A DNA stretch of 56,651 nucleotides, taken from positions 8,073 through 64,723 of the forward strand of contig JAPLOH010000242.1 of NCBI GenBank assembly GCA_026400845.1. Reading direction: 5' to 3'. Positions 10,222 through 21,185 of the stretch are shown here, in pieces. Under the pieces are notes generated by a model. That model was given only the letters and a program-made list of their open reading frames with translations, searched no databases and was not told the origin of the DNA. This stretch comes from Alphaproteobacteria bacterium (lineage in GTDB: Bacteria; Pseudomonadota; Alphaproteobacteria; Acetobacterales; Acetobacteraceae). The position numbers and the translations under genes are program-made. Each line of letters opens with the position of its first letter. Positions within the stretch are counted from its first letter, which is position 1.

Positions 10222-11604
10222 ATGACCGTTCGCACCCGTTTCGCCCCGAGCCCCACCGGCATGCTGCATATCGGCGGCGCCCGCACCGCGCTGTTCAACT
10301 ATCTGTTCAGCCGCCACCACGGGGGCGAATTCCTGCTGCGCATCGAGGACACCGACAAGGAGCGCAGCACCCAGGCCGCCACCCAGGCGATCCTCGACGG
10401 TCTCGCCTGGCTCGGCCTCGAGACGGACGCGCCGCCGGTCTACCAGTCCAAGCGCGCCGCCCGGCACGCCGAGGTCGCGCACGCCATGGTCGCCGCCGGC
10501 AAGGCGTACAAATGTTGGCTGTCAGCCGACGAGTTGAAGGCGATGCGCGAGGCGAATCCCGGCCTCAAGGTCCGCAGCCCCTGGCGCGACCGTGACCCCG
10601 GCACCGGGCTCAACGATGTCGCCCCGGCGATCCGTCTGCGCGCGCCGCAGGAGGGCGAGACGGTGGTGGACGATCTCGTGCAGGGCACCGTGCGCGTCGC
10701 CAATGCTGAACTCGACGACATGATCATCCTGCGCAGCGACGGCACGCCGACCTATCAGCACGCGGTGGTGGTGGATGACCATGACATGGCGATCACCCAT
10801 GTCATCCGCGGCGATGATCACCTCACCAACACCTTCCGCCAGGCGCAGATCTATGACGCCATGGGCTGGGAGCGCCCGCGCTTCGCCCATGTGCCGCTGA
10901 TCCATGGCGCCGACGGGCACAAGCTCTCCAAGCGCCACGGCGCCGTCTCGGTGATGGAGTTCGACGTCCAGGGCTATTTGCCCGAGGCGCTCTGCAACTA
11001 CCTCATGCGCCTCGGTTGGTCGCACGGCGATCTCGAGGTGATTTCGCGGGACGAGGCGATCCGGCTGTTCGACATCGTCGACGTCAACCGCGGCGCCGCA
11101 CGGATGGACTATGCCAAGCTCAACAACCTCAACGGCGTCTGGATCCGCGCCGCCGAGGACGCCCGCCTCACGGAGATGGTGCTGGCACGGCTTGCCGGGC
11201 GGGAGGGGCTCGACCTTTCGTCCGGCGCGCCGCGCATCGCCGCCCTGATGCCGGAGCTGAAGCAGCGCGCCAAGACGATGATCGAACTCGCTGACTCCGC
11301 AGCATTCCTCGCCCGCACCCTTCCCTTGCCGCTCGACGCCAAGGCGGCTGCCGCCCTCACCGACGAGGGGCGCGCTTTGCTCGCCGGCCTCAAGGACATG
11401 CTGGCCGCAACTCAATTCGAGCGCGAGGCGATCGACGCCGCCTTGCGCGCCTTTGCCGAGGCGCAGGGCAAGAAACTCGGCCAGATCGCTCAGCCCCTGC
11501 GCATCGCCCTCACCGGCAGCACGGTCAGCCCCGGCATCGACGCCACGCTTTTAGCCCTCGGCCAAGACGAAGCGCTCGCGCGGATTTCGGCGCTGGCGGG
11601 CTAG
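10222..11604 (+). CDS. gltX: Glutamate--tRNA ligase
   Basis: 'RFAPSPTGMLHIGGARTALFNYLFSRHHGGEFLLRIEDTDKERS' (HIGH) and 'DGHKLSKRHGAVSV' (KMSKS) motifs. Confidence 0.97.
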   Translation: MTVRTRFAPSPTGMLHIGGARTALFNYLFSRHHGGEFLLRIEDTDKERSTQAATQAILDGLAWLGLETDAPPVYQSKRAARHAEVAHAMVAAGKAYKCWLSADELKAMREANPGLKVRSPWRDRDPGTGLNDVAPAIRLRAPQEGETVVDDLVQGTVRVANAELDDMIILRSDGTPTYQHAVVVDDHDMAITHVIRGDDHLTNTFRQAQIYDAMGWERPRFAHVPLIHGADGHKLSKRHGAVSVMEFDVQGYLPEALCNYLMRLGWSHGDLEVISRDEAIRLFDIVDVNRGAARMDYAKLNNLNGVWIRAAEDARLTEMVLARLAGREGLDLSSGAPRIAALMPELKQRAKTMIELADSAAFLARTLPLPLDAKAAAALTDEGRALLAGLKDMLAATQFEREAIDAALRAFAEAQGKKLGQIAQPLRIALTGSTVSPGIDATLLALGQDEALARISALAG

Positions 11605-11964
11605 TCAGCTGATCTCGATCGTATCCACTCGGTCGGGGTAGAAGGCCACATAGCCACTGATCGCGGATACCGCGTCGATCGGCGCCTCGTAGCTCCAGAT
11701 CGCATTGGCCGCGATGCGCTCACCAACGGTGATGCTGTAATAGCTGGCATCGCCCTTCCAGGGGCAATGGCTCGCGTGCGCGGTGCGCTGGCAAAGCTCC
11801 ATGCAAACGTCGCTGCGCGGGATGTATTGCACCGGCCCGTAGGGCGTCTCGCGCAGCGTGAGCGCCGCCGTGCTATCGGCGATGATCGCGCCCGCGAAGC
11901 TCACCCGCACCCGCCCTGTCGTCGGCACGATGGTGATCAGCTTCGTCGGCTTGGTGTCGGACAT
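11605..11964 (-). CDS. DUF427 domain-containing protein
   Basis: [53 protein letters not shown]...[12 protein letters not shown]...AIWSYEAP...[10 protein letters not shown]: canonical DUF427. Confidence 0.92.
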   Translation of the reverse strand: MSDTKPTKLITIVPTTGRVRVSFAGAIIADSTAALTLRETPYGPVQYIPRSDVCMELCQRTAHASHCPWKGDASYYSITVGERIAANAIWSYEAPIDAVSAISGYVAFYPDRVDTIEIS

Positions 11965-11989
11965 GGCGGCCTCCATGCGCCAGCCTAGC

Positions 11990-12979
11990 ATGATCAGGCG
12001 GCCCCCTGTAACCTACCCACCCCTACCGACGGGACCCCATGCTTTGGCCCTAGCACACCGCCACCTCCTGCAAATCGAGGGCATGCACCCGCCTGAGATC
12101 GAGTCCGTGCTCGATCTCGCGGAGAGCTACGCGCTGCTCAACCGCTCCGGCAAAACCCAGCGGGATCTGCTGCGCGGCCGCACGCTGATCAATCTTTTTT
12201 TCGAAGATTCAACGCGTACCCGCACGAGCTTCGAGCTGGCGGGCAAGCGGCTCGGCGCCGATGTGATCAATATGTCGGTCTCCACCTCCTCGGTGAACAA
12301 GGGCGAAACCCTGCTCGACACCGCGGCGACACTGAACGCGATGAACTGCGACCTGCTGGTGGTCCGCCACGGCGACTCGGGCGCCCCGGCGCTGCTCGCT
12401 CGCAAGGTGGATGCCGCGGTGATTAACGCCGGTGACGGCACGCATGAGCACCCCACCCAGGCCCTGCTCGATGCATTGACCATCCGCCGCCGTCGCGGCC
12501 GGCTGGAGGGGCTGACGGTGGCCATTTGCGGCGACGTGCTGCACAGCCGTGTCGCCCGCTCCAACATCTTCCTGCTCTCGGCCATGGGCAGCCGCGTGCG
12601 GGTGATCGGCCCGCCGACCCTGATGCCGGCCGAGGTGACGCGCCTCGGCGTCGAGGTGTTCCACGACATGCGCGAGGGCCTCGAGGGCTGCGACATCGTG
12701 ATGATGCTGCGGCTGCAGAAGGAGCGCATGACCCGCGGGCTGATCCCCTCCTTCCGCGAATTCTTCCGATTCTACGGGTTGGACGCCGAGAAACTCGCCT
12801 TCGCCAAGCCCGATGCCCTGGTGATGCATCCCGGCCCGATGAACCGCGGGGTGGAAATCGCCTCGGACGTCGCGGACGACCCAATCCGCAGCCTTATCAA
12901 GGAGCAGGTCGAGATGGGCGTCGCGGTCCGCATGGCCGTGCTCGACATGCTGGCGCGCCGGAATCAGCGCAATGACTGA
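11990..12979 (+). CDS. pyrB: Aspartate carbamoyltransferase catalytic subunit
   Basis: '[31 protein letters not shown]', '[42 protein letters not shown]'. Start ATG at 11990 rather than the ORF-track 11858. Confidence 0.96.
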   Translation: MIRRPPVTYPPLPTGPHALALAHRHLLQIEGMHPPEIESVLDLAESYALLNRSGKTQRDLLRGRTLINLFFEDSTRTRTSFELAGKRLGADVINMSVSTSSVNKGETLLDTAATLNAMNCDLLVVRHGDSGAPALLARKVDAAVINAGDGTHEHPTQALLDALTIRRRRGRLEGLTVAICGDVLHSRVARSNIFLLSAMGSRVRVIGPPTLMPAEVTRLGVEVFHDMREGLEGCDIVMMLRLQKERMTRGLIPSFREFFRFYGLDAEKLAFAKPDALVMHPGPMNRGVEIASDVADDPIRSLIKEQVEMGVAVRMAVLDMLARRNQRND

Positions 12980-14246
12980 CCTTATTTTCGAGAATGTCCG
13001 CCTGCTGGACCCAGCCGCCGGCCTGGATATGGCCGGCGCCTTGCTGGTGCGCGATGGCCGGATCGCCGATCTCGGCCGCGGCTTCGGCCGCCCCGAGGGC
13101 GCAAGGGTGATAGACGGTGACGGCGCAGTGCTGTGCCCGGGGCTGGTCGACATGCGCGCCGAAGTCGGCGAACCCGGCGGCGAATATCGCGAGACTATCG
13201 CCTCCGCGGCAGTGGCGGCGGCGGCGGGCGGCATCACCACCCTGGCCGCCCTGCCCGACACCAAACCGGCGATCGATGACCCCGCCTTGGTGCGCCATCT
13301 GCGTGCCCGCGGCGAGGAGACCGGGAGCCTCACCATCCTGCCCTATGCGGCGGCCACCAAGGGCTGCCGCGGCGAGGAACTGGCCGAACTCGGCCTGCTG
13401 CGCGAGGCCGGCGCCGTCGCCTTCACCGATGGCGCCCGCGCGATCGGCTCGGCCCGGATGATGCGGCTGATCCTCTCCTACGCCAAAGCCTTCGGCGCCC
13501 GCGTGGTGCAGCACCCGGAGGAGCCGACGCTCGCCGAGGGTGGCGCCGCGACCTCCGGCGAACTCGCCACCCGCCTCGGCCTCCCCGCCATCCACCCCGC
13601 CGCCGAGGCGCTGATGGTGGCGCGGGACCTGCGGCTCCTTCGCATGACCGGCGGGGCGCTGCACTTCGCCCATGTCTCAACCGGCGAGGCGCTCGGCCTG
13701 ATCCGCGCCGCCAAGACCGACGGGCTCGACGTCACCTGCGACACCGCGCCGCCCTATTTCGACCTCAACGAGACGGCGATCGGCAATTTCCGCACCTACG
13801 CCAAGCTCTCGCCGCCCTTGCGGGCCGAGGAAGACCGGCTGGCGGTGGTCGCCGCGCTGGCCGATGGCACGATCGACGCCATCGCCTCCGACCACCAGCC
13901 GCGCGACGCCGATGACAAGCGCCTCCCCTTCGCCCAGGCGGCCGCGGGCGGCGTTGGCCTCGCCACCCTGCTCGCCGTCACGCTGGCCCAGGTTCATGGC
14001 GGCGCCATCCCCCTCGCCCGCGCGCTCGGCCTGCTGACGGCCGGCCCTTCAAAGGTGCTCGGCGTCAAAGCCGGCACGCTCGCCAAGGGCGCCCCGGCCG
14101 ATCTCTGCCTGTTCGACCTCGATGCCGCCTGGCAGGTCGAGGCCGGGGAATTGCCGGGCCGGGCGCAGAACACCCCGTTCGACGGGCGGGCGCTGGAAGG
14201 AAGGGTGATCGGCACCTGGAAAGCAGGACGGAGGGTTTTCGGATGA
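12972..14246 (+). CDS. pyrC: Dihydroorotase (class I/III-type amidohydrolase)
   Basis: 424 aa immediately downstream of and overlapping pyrB; '[49 protein letters not shown]', '[26 protein letters not shown]'. The metal-binding HxH of class I enzymes reads 'DMRAE' here, so it may be a PyrX/degenerate type. Confidence 0.85.
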   Translation: MTDLIFENVRLLDPAAGLDMAGALLVRDGRIADLGRGFGRPEGARVIDGDGAVLCPGLVDMRAEVGEPGGEYRETIASAAVAAAAGGITTLAALPDTKPAIDDPALVRHLRARGEETGSLTILPYAAATKGCRGEELAELGLLREAGAVAFTDGARAIGSARMMRLILSYAKAFGARVVQHPEEPTLAEGGAATSGELATRLGLPAIHPAAEALMVARDLRLLRMTGGALHFAHVSTGEALGLIRAAKTDGLDVTCDTAPPYFDLNETAIGNFRTYAKLSPPLRAEEDRLAVVAALADGTIDAIASDHQPRDADDKRLPFAQAAAGGVGLATLLAVTLAQVHGGAIPLARALGLLTAGPSKVLGVKAGTLAKGAPADLCLFDLDAAWQVEAGELPGRAQNTPFDGRALEGRVIGTWKAGRRVFG

Positions 14247-14851
14247 GCGGAATGAGCAGCGAGACCTCGGTGATGCTGGCGGCGATCGCCGGCTATCTCC
14301 TGGGCTCCATCCCCTTCGGCCTGCTGCTGACCATGGCAGCGGGCCTCGGCGACGTGCGCAAGATCGGCTCTGGCAGCACGGGCGCCACCAACGTGCTGCG
14401 CACCGGCCGCAAGGGGCTGGCCGCCGGAACGCTGGTCTTGGATGCCGCCAAGGGCTCCCTTGCCGTCGTGCTCGGGGCCGTGCTGGCTGGGGTACCGGGC
14501 ATTTTCTTCGGCGGACTCGCCAGCCTGCTCGGCCACAACTACCCGGTCTGGTTGAAATTCAAAGGCGGCCAAGGCGTCGCCACCGGACTTGGTATCATGC
14601 TGGTAGCGGATTGGCGGGTCGCGGCGGGGGCGGCAGTGGTGTGGCTGCTCGCCGTCCTGCTGCTACGCATGTCCTCGGCCGCGTCCCTGGTTGCCGCGGT
14701 GGCCGCGCCGATCATCACCTGGCTGCTAGGTTCGCCGCAGCCGGTGTTCGGCCTGGTGCTGGCGTCCGTCGCGCTGGTGGTGCTGCGCCACAAGGACAAC
14801 ATCCGCCGCCTGATCGCCGGTACGGAGCCACGGATCGGCGCGAAAAAATGA
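14243..14851 (+). CDS. plsY: Glycerol-3-phosphate acyltransferase PlsY
   Basis: 'AGYLLGSIPFGLLLTMAAGLGDVRKIGSGSTGATNVLRTGRKGL', 'LLGHNYPVWLKFKGGQGVATGLG', 'RHKDNIRRLIAGTEPRIG' PlsY motifs. Confidence 0.95.
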   Translation: MSGMSSETSVMLAAIAGYLLGSIPFGLLLTMAAGLGDVRKIGSGSTGATNVLRTGRKGLAAGTLVLDAAKGSLAVVLGAVLAGVPGIFFGGLASLLGHNYPVWLKFKGGQGVATGLGIMLVADWRVAAGAAVVWLLAVLLLRMSSAASLVAAVAAPIITWLLGSPQPVFGLVLASVALVVLRHKDNIRRLIAGTEPRIGAKK

Positions 14852-15963
14852 GCGATGCGGCCGATCGCCTCCGTCTCGCGCGCACGGAGGGGGTGGGGCC
14901 GATCACCTATCGCCGTCTGCTGGCCCGCTTCGGCGATGCGACGGCGGCGATCGCGGCGTTGCCGGAGATCGCGCGCGCCGCCGGCCGCCGTGCCACCTTG
15001 CCCGTGCCCAACCGCCATTCCGCTGAGCGAGAGCTTGAGGCTGTCGCCAAATTAGGCGGGCAGATGCTGTTCCTCGGAGCGCCTGGCTACCCCCCGCTGC
15101 TCGCCACGCTCGACGACCCGCCGCCGGCGCTGGCGGTGATGGGGGACCCGACGCTGGCCTCCCGCCGCGCGGTCGGCATTGTCGGCAGCCGCAATGCCTC
15201 GGCAAATGGCCGCCGGATCGCCGAAATTCTCGCTGCCGGGCTCGCGGACGCCGGGTTCGTCGTCATCTCCGGGCTTGCGCGCGGGATCGATACATCAGCA
15301 CACGTGGGCGCCCTCGGCCGCGGCGCCACCATCGCCTGCATCGCCGGCGGCATCGACACCTTCTACCCGCCGGAAAACGCTGCCCTCCAGCGCCGCATCG
15401 GCAGCGAGGGGGCGGTGTTCGCCGAACTGCCGCCCGGGGTCGCCGCCCAGGCGCGGCACTTCCCGCGGCGCAACCGGGTGATCGCCGGGCTCTCGCTTGG
15501 CGTGGTGGTGGTCGAGGCGGCGCTGAAATCCGGCAGCCTGATCACCGCCCGGCTCGCCGCCGAGGCCAATCGCGAAGTGTTCGCGGTGCCAGGCTCCCCA
15601 CTCGACGAACGCTGCCGGGGCACCAATGGACTGCTGCGCGACGGTGCCCACCTCACCGAAACAGCCGAGGACGTTATCGCGTTGCTCTCCGGCGGGTTGG
15701 CCCAGGCGCCGCTCTACGAGGCGACAAATGGGTTCGCCGAACCGGTGCCGGCGGCCGAATTGCCGCCCGGCGCACACGCCGCGGCACTTCAAACCATCGT
15801 CAACCTGCTCGGCCCGGCACCGACCGCAGTTGACGATCTCATCCGGCGCTGCCAACTACCGGCCTCCGTGGTCATGTCCGTGCTGCTGGATCTGGAGATC
15901 GCGGGCAGGATCGAGACCCTTTCCGGGCACCGGATCGCCCTGTTGGCGACATGGGGCGGATAG
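14848..15963 (+). CDS. dprA: DNA-processing protein DprA
   Basis: 'RAVGIVGSRNASANGRRIAEILAAGLADAGFVVISGLARGIDTSAHVGAL', 'YPPENAALQRRI', 'FPRRNRVIAGLSLGVVVVEAALKSGSLITARLAAEANREVFAVPGSP'. ATG at 14848 overlaps the plsY stop; the 14611 start is an over-extension. Confidence 0.95.
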   Translation: MSDAADRLRLARTEGVGPITYRRLLARFGDATAAIAALPEIARAAGRRATLPVPNRHSAERELEAVAKLGGQMLFLGAPGYPPLLATLDDPPPALAVMGDPTLASRRAVGIVGSRNASANGRRIAEILAAGLADAGFVVISGLARGIDTSAHVGALGRGATIACIAGGIDTFYPPENAALQRRIGSEGAVFAELPPGVAAQARHFPRRNRVIAGLSLGVVVVEAALKSGSLITARLAAEANREVFAVPGSPLDERCRGTNGLLRDGAHLTETAEDVIALLSGGLAQAPLYEATNGFAEPVPAAELPPGAHAAALQTIVNLLGPAPTAVDDLIRRCQLPASVVMSVLLDLEIAGRIETLSGHRIALLATWGG

Positions 15964-15981
15964 CCCAACGAACGGAGCAAA

Positions 15982-18690
15982 ATGTCGGACGTCGTTGTCG
16001 TCGAATCGCCTGCCAAGGCCAAGACAATCAACAAATATCTCGGCGGCGGCTACACTGTGCTGGCCAGCTTCGGGCATGTCCGCGACCTGCCACCGAAGGA
16101 CGGTTCCGTGCGCCCGGAGCAGGATTTCGCGATGGATTGGGAGGCCGATTCGCGGGGCGACAAGCAGATCTCGGCCATCGCCAAGGCGCTCAAGGGCGCC
16201 AAGACCCTCTACCTCGCCACCGACCCGGACCGCGAAGGCGAGGCGATCTCCTGGCATGTGCAGGCCATGCTGGCGGAGCGCAATGTACTCAAAAACGTGA
16301 AGGTGCACCGCATCACCTTCAACGAGATCACCCGCAATGCCGTCCGCTACGCGATCGCCCATCCCCGCCAACTCGACCAGCCGCTGATCGAGGCCTATCT
16401 CGCCCGCCGCGCGCTTGATTATCTCGTGGGCTTCACGCTCTCGCCCGTGCTGTGGCGCAAACTGCCGGGCAGCCGCAGCGCCGGGCGCGTGCAGTCCGTG
16501 GCGCTGCGACTGATCTGCGAGCGCGAGGCCGAGATCGAGGCATTCCGCCCGCGCGAATACTGGACGGTCGAGGCGCAATTTCTCACCCCCGCCAACGCGC
16601 CCTTCACCGCGCGCCTCACCCACCTCGACGGCAAGCGGCTCGATCAGTTCGACCTCAACTCCCGTGCGCTGGCCGAGGCCGCCAAGGCGCAGGTCGAGGC
16701 CGGGGATTTTGCGGTTGCCTCGGTTGAAAGCCGCCGCGTCAAACGCAACCCACCGGCGCCATTCACCACCTCCACCCTGCAACAGGAGGCGTCCCGCAAA
16801 CTCGGTTTCGGTGCCCAGCAGACCATGCGGGTGGCGCAGGGGCTTTACGAGGGTGTCGAAATCGGCGGCGATACCGTGGGCCTCATCACCTATATGCGCA
16901 CTGATGGCGTGCAGATGGCGCAGGAGGCGATCACCGCCATTCGTGGCCATGTGCAGGGCAGCTATGGCAATGACTATCTGCCGGCCGCACCCCGCGAATA
17001 CACCAGCCGCGCCAAAAACGCCCAGGAGGCCCACGAGGCGATCCGCCCGGTGGACGTGGCGCTCACCCCCGACGATGCCGGCCGCTACCTCACCCCTGAC
17101 CAGCGCCGCCTCTATGAACTCGTGTGGAAACGCGCGGTGGCGAGCCAGATGCAGTCGGCCGAGTTGGACCAGGTGACGGTGGAGACCGCCGATCCGGCCA
17201 GACCCAGCGGCCCCCGCCTGCGCGCCACCGGCTCGATCCTCGCCTTCGACGGCTTCCTCAAGCTCTATCGCGAGGACCAGGACGACGCGGCGGAGGGCGG
17301 CGACGACGATAACCGCATGCTGCCCCCGATGCGCGAGCGCGATCCACTGCGCCACGGTGCGGCGCCGGAAGGCTGGATCACCGCCGGCCAGCATTTTACC
17401 CAGCCGCCGCCGCGCTACTCGGAGGCGAGCCTGGTGAAAAAGATGGAGGAGCTCGGCATTGGCCGCCCTTCCACCTACGCCTCGATCCTGACCGTTCTGC
17501 AGGACCGCAACTACGTCAAATTCGACAAGAAGCGCTTCGTCCCCGAGGACCGTGGCCGGCTGGTCACCGCCTTCCTCACCAGCTTCTTCGAGCGCTACGT
17601 CGATCCGGACTTCACTGCCGGCCTCGAGGAGCAGCTCGACGACATCTCGGGCGGGCGGGCGGATTGGCGGGCGGTGATGCGCGCCTTCTGGGAGCAGTTC
17701 TCCAAGGCGATCGAGAACACCCGCGAGCTTAAGATCAGCGACGTCATCACCGCGCTCGACAATGACCTGGGTCCCCATTTCTTCCCGATCCGCGAGGACG
17801 GCACCGACCCGCGCGGCTGCCCGTCCTGCAACAAGGGACGGCTCGGGCTGAAGCTCGGGCGGCATGGCAGCTTCATCGGCTGCTCCAACTACCCGGAATG
17901 CCAGTTCACCCGCCGCCTCGCCATCGACGGCACCGAGGAGGATGGCGGCACGCTGAAGGAGGGAATGCGCGAGCTTGGCCATCACCCGCAAACCGGTGAG
18001 CCGGTTACCGTGCGCCGCGGCCCCTACGGCGTCTACGTGCAGCAGGGCGAACAGGAGGCCGGCGCCAAGCGCAAGCCGCGCCGCACCTCGCTGCCGCGTG
18101 GCGTGGAGGGCGATGCGGTGACGCTGGACCAGGCGCTCGGCCTGCTGTCGCTGCCCCGCGAGGTCGGCCCGCACCCGGAGACCGGCGAGATCATCGAGGC
18201 CGGGCTCGGTCGCTTCGGACCTTTCGTGAAAATGGGCGGAATTTTCGCCTCGCTCGACAAGGACGATGACGTGCTGTCGGTCGGGCTCAACCGGGCGGTC
18301 GACGTGCTGGCGCAGAAGCTCGCCTCGGTGCGCACGCTCGGCAGCCATCCCAAGGACAAAGAGCCGGTGCTGGTGCGCAAGGGCCGCTTCGGCCCCTATG
18401 TGCAGCATGGCAACACGGTGGCCACCTTGTCGCGCGAGATGACGATGGACGACATCGTGCTTGACCAGGCGGTGGCGCTGCTGGCCGAGAAGGGCAAAGT
18501 GCTGAAACCGCGCGGCTTCGCGGCGCGCAAGGGGGCGAAAGCCGCCAAACCAGCCGCCAAGCCCGCGGCAGCGAAGGAGCCGAAGGCCACGGCCCAGAAG
18601 CCACCAGCCGTGAAAAAGCCTGCGGCCAAAAAGCCGGCCACCAAGAAACCTGCCGCGAAGAAAAAACCGTCCGCCAAGGCCAAAACCTGA
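15982..18690 (+). CDS. topA: DNA topoisomerase I
   Basis: MSDVVVVESPAKAKTINKYLGGGYTVLASFGHVRDLP..., 'GLITYMRTDGVQ' catalytic Tyr, zinc-finger 'CPSCNKGRLGLKLGRHGSFIGCSNYPEC'; Lys/Ala/Pro-rich C-terminal tail. Confidence 0.97.
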   Translation: MSDVVVVESPAKAKTINKYLGGGYTVLASFGHVRDLPPKDGSVRPEQDFAMDWEADSRGDKQISAIAKALKGAKTLYLATDPDREGEAISWHVQAMLAERNVLKNVKVHRITFNEITRNAVRYAIAHPRQLDQPLIEAYLARRALDYLVGFTLSPVLWRKLPGSRSAGRVQSVALRLICEREAEIEAFRPREYWTVEAQFLTPANAPFTARLTHLDGKRLDQFDLNSRALAEAAKAQVEAGDFAVASVESRRVKRNPPAPFTTSTLQQEASRKLGFGAQQTMRVAQGLYEGVEIGGDTVGLITYMRTDGVQMAQEAITAIRGHVQGSYGNDYLPAAPREYTSRAKNAQEAHEAIRPVDVALTPDDAGRYLTPDQRRLYELVWKRAVASQMQSAELDQVTVETADPARPSGPRLRATGSILAFDGFLKLYREDQDDAAEGGDDDNRMLPPMRERDPLRHGAAPEGWITAGQHFTQPPPRYSEASLVKKMEELGIGRPSTYASILTVLQDRNYVKFDKKRFVPEDRGRLVTAFLTSFFERYVDPDFTAGLEEQLDDISGGRADWRAVMRAFWEQFSKAIENTRELKISDVITALDNDLGPHFFPIREDGTDPRGCPSCNKGRLGLKLGRHGSFIGCSNYPECQFTRRLAIDGTEEDGGTLKEGMRELGHHPQTGEPVTVRRGPYGVYVQQGEQEAGAKRKPRRTSLPRGVEGDAVTLDQALGLLSLPREVGPHPETGEIIEAGLGRFGPFVKMGGIFASLDKDDDVLSVGLNRAVDVLAQKLASVRTLGSHPKDKEPVLVRKGRFGPYVQHGNTVATLSREMTMDDIVLDQAVALLAEKGKVLKPRGFAARKGAKAAKPAAKPAAAKEPKATAQKPPAVKKPAAKKPATKKPAAKKKPSAKAKT

Positions 18691-18691
18691 G

Positions 18692-20920
18692 ATGAAACGC
18701 TCCGGCCGACCGGGCGCGCGCGCCGACGGTGGCACGGGAAAGCGGCCGGGCACCCGCGGTGCAGGCATGGCGCCGCGGCCCAGCGGGGCGCCCAGCCGCG
18801 AGGAGATCCGCCGCCTCGTCCAGACCACGCAAGGCCATGTCGGCAAGCGCGAGGTGATGCGCCATTTTGGCCTCGGGCCGGAACATGCCAACGCGGTGCG
18901 CGGCCTGCTGAAGAGCCTGGGCGCCGGCGGCTCCAGTGCGCGCGACGATGATCCTCCCCGTCAGGTGCCGGAGGAACCGCGCGACGTCATGGAGGTCCGC
19001 GTCACCGGCACCGACTCGGAAGGTGAGGCACTGGCCCGCCCGGTCAGCTGGACCGGAGACGGCCCGCCGCCGCTGATCGTCATGGAAGCCGAACCGCGCG
19101 GCCGCCCGGCACTGGCGCCCGGCGAGCGCGTGGTCGCCAAACTGCGGCCGATCGGCCCCGGCCGCTTCGCCGGGCGCACGCTGAAGCGCCTGACCGAGGC
19201 CCCAGCCCGTGTGCTCGGCGTCTATCGGCCGGGCACTGGTGGGCATGGCCGGATCGAGCCCACCGACCGGCGGGTGAAGGCGGAATGGGCGGTGCCGCCG
19301 GGCGAAAGCGGTGGTGCCGCGGCGGGCGAGATCGTGCTTGGGGAGCCCCTGCCCTCCCATGGCTACGGCCTGAAGCCAGTGCGCATCATCGAGCGCCTCG
19401 GCAACATCGGCGACGCCCGCGCGATCTCGTTGATCGTCATCCATACCCACGACATCCCCACCGAATTCTCAGCCGAAGCCCTCGCGGAAGCCGACAAGGC
19501 GCGCGCCACCCCGGTGCGCGGACGGGTGGATTTGCGCGATACTCCGCTGGTCACCATCGACGGCGAGGACGCGCGGGATTTCGACGACGCGGTGTTCGCC
19601 GAGCGCACGCCCACCGGCTTCCGCCTCATCGTCGCCATCGCCGACGTCGCCCACTACGTCCGCCCCGGTGCGGCGCTGGACCGCGCGGCACGGACGCGGG
19701 GCAATTCCTGCTACTTCCCCGACCGCGTGGTGCCGATGCTGCCGGAGGTGCTGTCCAACGGCTGGTGCAGCCTGCGTCCGGCCGAGGATCGCGGCTGTCT
19801 GTTCGTCGAGATGACGCTCGACGCCGCCGGCCGCAAGACCACGCATCGCTTCGGCCGTGGCCTGATGAAGAGTGCCGCGCGGCTCACCTATGAGCAGGTG
19901 CAGGCAGCACAGGACGCCGGTGACGACCTCGGCCTGCCCATCCCCGCCCTTTATGACGCCTTCCGCGCTTTGCTGGACGTGCGCAACGCCCGCGGCACGC
20001 TCGACCTCGATCTGCCCGAGCGCCGCGTGGTCCTCGACGACGCGGGCAAGGTCGCCTCCGTTGCCCCCCGCCCCCGGCTCGACAGCCATCGGCTGATCGA
20101 GGAATTCATGGTGCTGGCGAATGTCTGCGCCGCCGAGGAGTTGGAGCGGTTGCATCAGCCCTGCGTCTACCGCACCCATGCGCCGCCCTCGGAGGAGAAG
20201 CTGGAAACGTTGCGCAGCTTCCTGCGCGGCTTTGACATCGCCTTGCCGCCGGGCGGGCAGATCCATCCGCGCGATCTCGACCGCGTGCTGAAGCGCGTCG
20301 CTGGCACCGAGGAGGGGCCGCTGGTCAACGAGGTAGTGCTGCGCAGCCAGATGCAGGCGGCCTATGACGTGGTGAATATCGGCCATTTTGGCCTCGCCTT
20401 GCCGCGCTACGCCCATTTCACCAGCCCGATCCGCCGCTATGCGGACCTGATGGTGCACCGCGCCCTCATCGCCGGCCTCAAGCTCGGCGTGGGCGGGCTG
20501 GAGCCGGGCGATGGCGGCCATTTTGCCAGTACATGCGAGCATATCACCGCGACCGAACGCCGCGCGGCGCTCGCCGAGCGCGACGCGACCGACCGCTACC
20601 TTGCCGCTTTCATGATGGACAAGGTGGGCGCCACCTTCGATGCCCGCATCTCAGGAGTCACCCGCTTCGGCCTGTTCGTCACGGTCGCCGGCAATGGCGC
20701 CAGCGGGCTGGTGCCGATCTCGACGCTGCCCGAGGATTTCTACATCCACGACGAGGCGACGCAGACGCTGACCGGGCGGCGCAACGGGCTGGTGTTCCGG
20801 CTGGCCCAGGAGGTTGAAGTCCGGCTGTCCGAGGCGAGTCCGGTGACCGGCGGGCTGGTGTTCCATATCCTGCAGGGCCCCGGCGACGGCGCACCCCGGC
20901 AGCGCTGGCGACGGCGATGA
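18692..20920 (+). CDS. rnr: Ribonuclease R
   Basis: 'LVTIDGEDARDFDDAVFAERTPTGFRLIVAIADVAHYVRPGAALDRAARTRGNSCYFPDRVVPMLPEVLSNGWCSLRP' RNB signature; C-terminal S1 domain. Confidence 0.95.
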   Translation: MKRSGRPGARADGGTGKRPGTRGAGMAPRPSGAPSREEIRRLVQTTQGHVGKREVMRHFGLGPEHANAVRGLLKSLGAGGSSARDDDPPRQVPEEPRDVMEVRVTGTDSEGEALARPVSWTGDGPPPLIVMEAEPRGRPALAPGERVVAKLRPIGPGRFAGRTLKRLTEAPARVLGVYRPGTGGHGRIEPTDRRVKAEWAVPPGESGGAAAGEIVLGEPLPSHGYGLKPVRIIERLGNIGDARAISLIVIHTHDIPTEFSAEALAEADKARATPVRGRVDLRDTPLVTIDGEDARDFDDAVFAERTPTGFRLIVAIADVAHYVRPGAALDRAARTRGNSCYFPDRVVPMLPEVLSNGWCSLRPAEDRGCLFVEMTLDAAGRKTTHRFGRGLMKSAARLTYEQVQAAQDAGDDLGLPIPALYDAFRALLDVRNARGTLDLDLPERRVVLDDAGKVASVAPRPRLDSHRLIEEFMVLANVCAAEELERLHQPCVYRTHAPPSEEKLETLRSFLRGFDIALPPGGQIHPRDLDRVLKRVAGTEEGPLVNEVVLRSQMQAAYDVVNIGHFGLALPRYAHFTSPIRRYADLMVHRALIAGLKLGVGGLEPGDGGHFASTCEHITATERRAALAERDATDRYLAAFMMDKVGATFDARISGVTRFGLFVTVAGNGASGLVPISTLPEDFYIHDEATQTLTGRRNGLVFRLAQEVEVRLSEASPVTGGLVFHILQGPGDGAPRQRWRRR

Positions 20921-21017
20921 CGTCGGTTGGTATCACTTGACGGCGCGGCGCGGGATGGGCAATTAAGCGGCTTGCATCGGCGTCCGCAACCGGGCGCCCC
21001 TCTGTTCGGAAAGTATC

Positions 21018-21185
21018 ATGGCCAAGTCCAACACCATCCAGATCAAACTCGTGTCGACCGCCGACACCGGCTATTTCTACGTGACCAAGAAGAACGCCCG
21101 TGCCCAGACCGGCAAGATGGAGATGCTGAAGTACGACCCCGTCGTGCGCAAGCATGTTGCGTTCAAGGAAGCCAAGATCAAGTAA
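21018..21185 (+). CDS. rpmG: 50S ribosomal protein L33
   Basis: Own translation (below the ORF-track cutoff): [55 protein letters not shown], 55 aa, canonical alphaproteobacterial L33. Confidence 0.97.
   Translation: MAKSNTIQIKLVSTADTGYFYVTKKNARAQTGKMEMLKYDPVVRKHVAFKEAKIK

Noticed and set aside
15856-18891. 1011-aa minus-strand ORF antisense to topA
   Set aside because: topA plus frame is unambiguous; the antisense translation is low-complexity and lacks domains.
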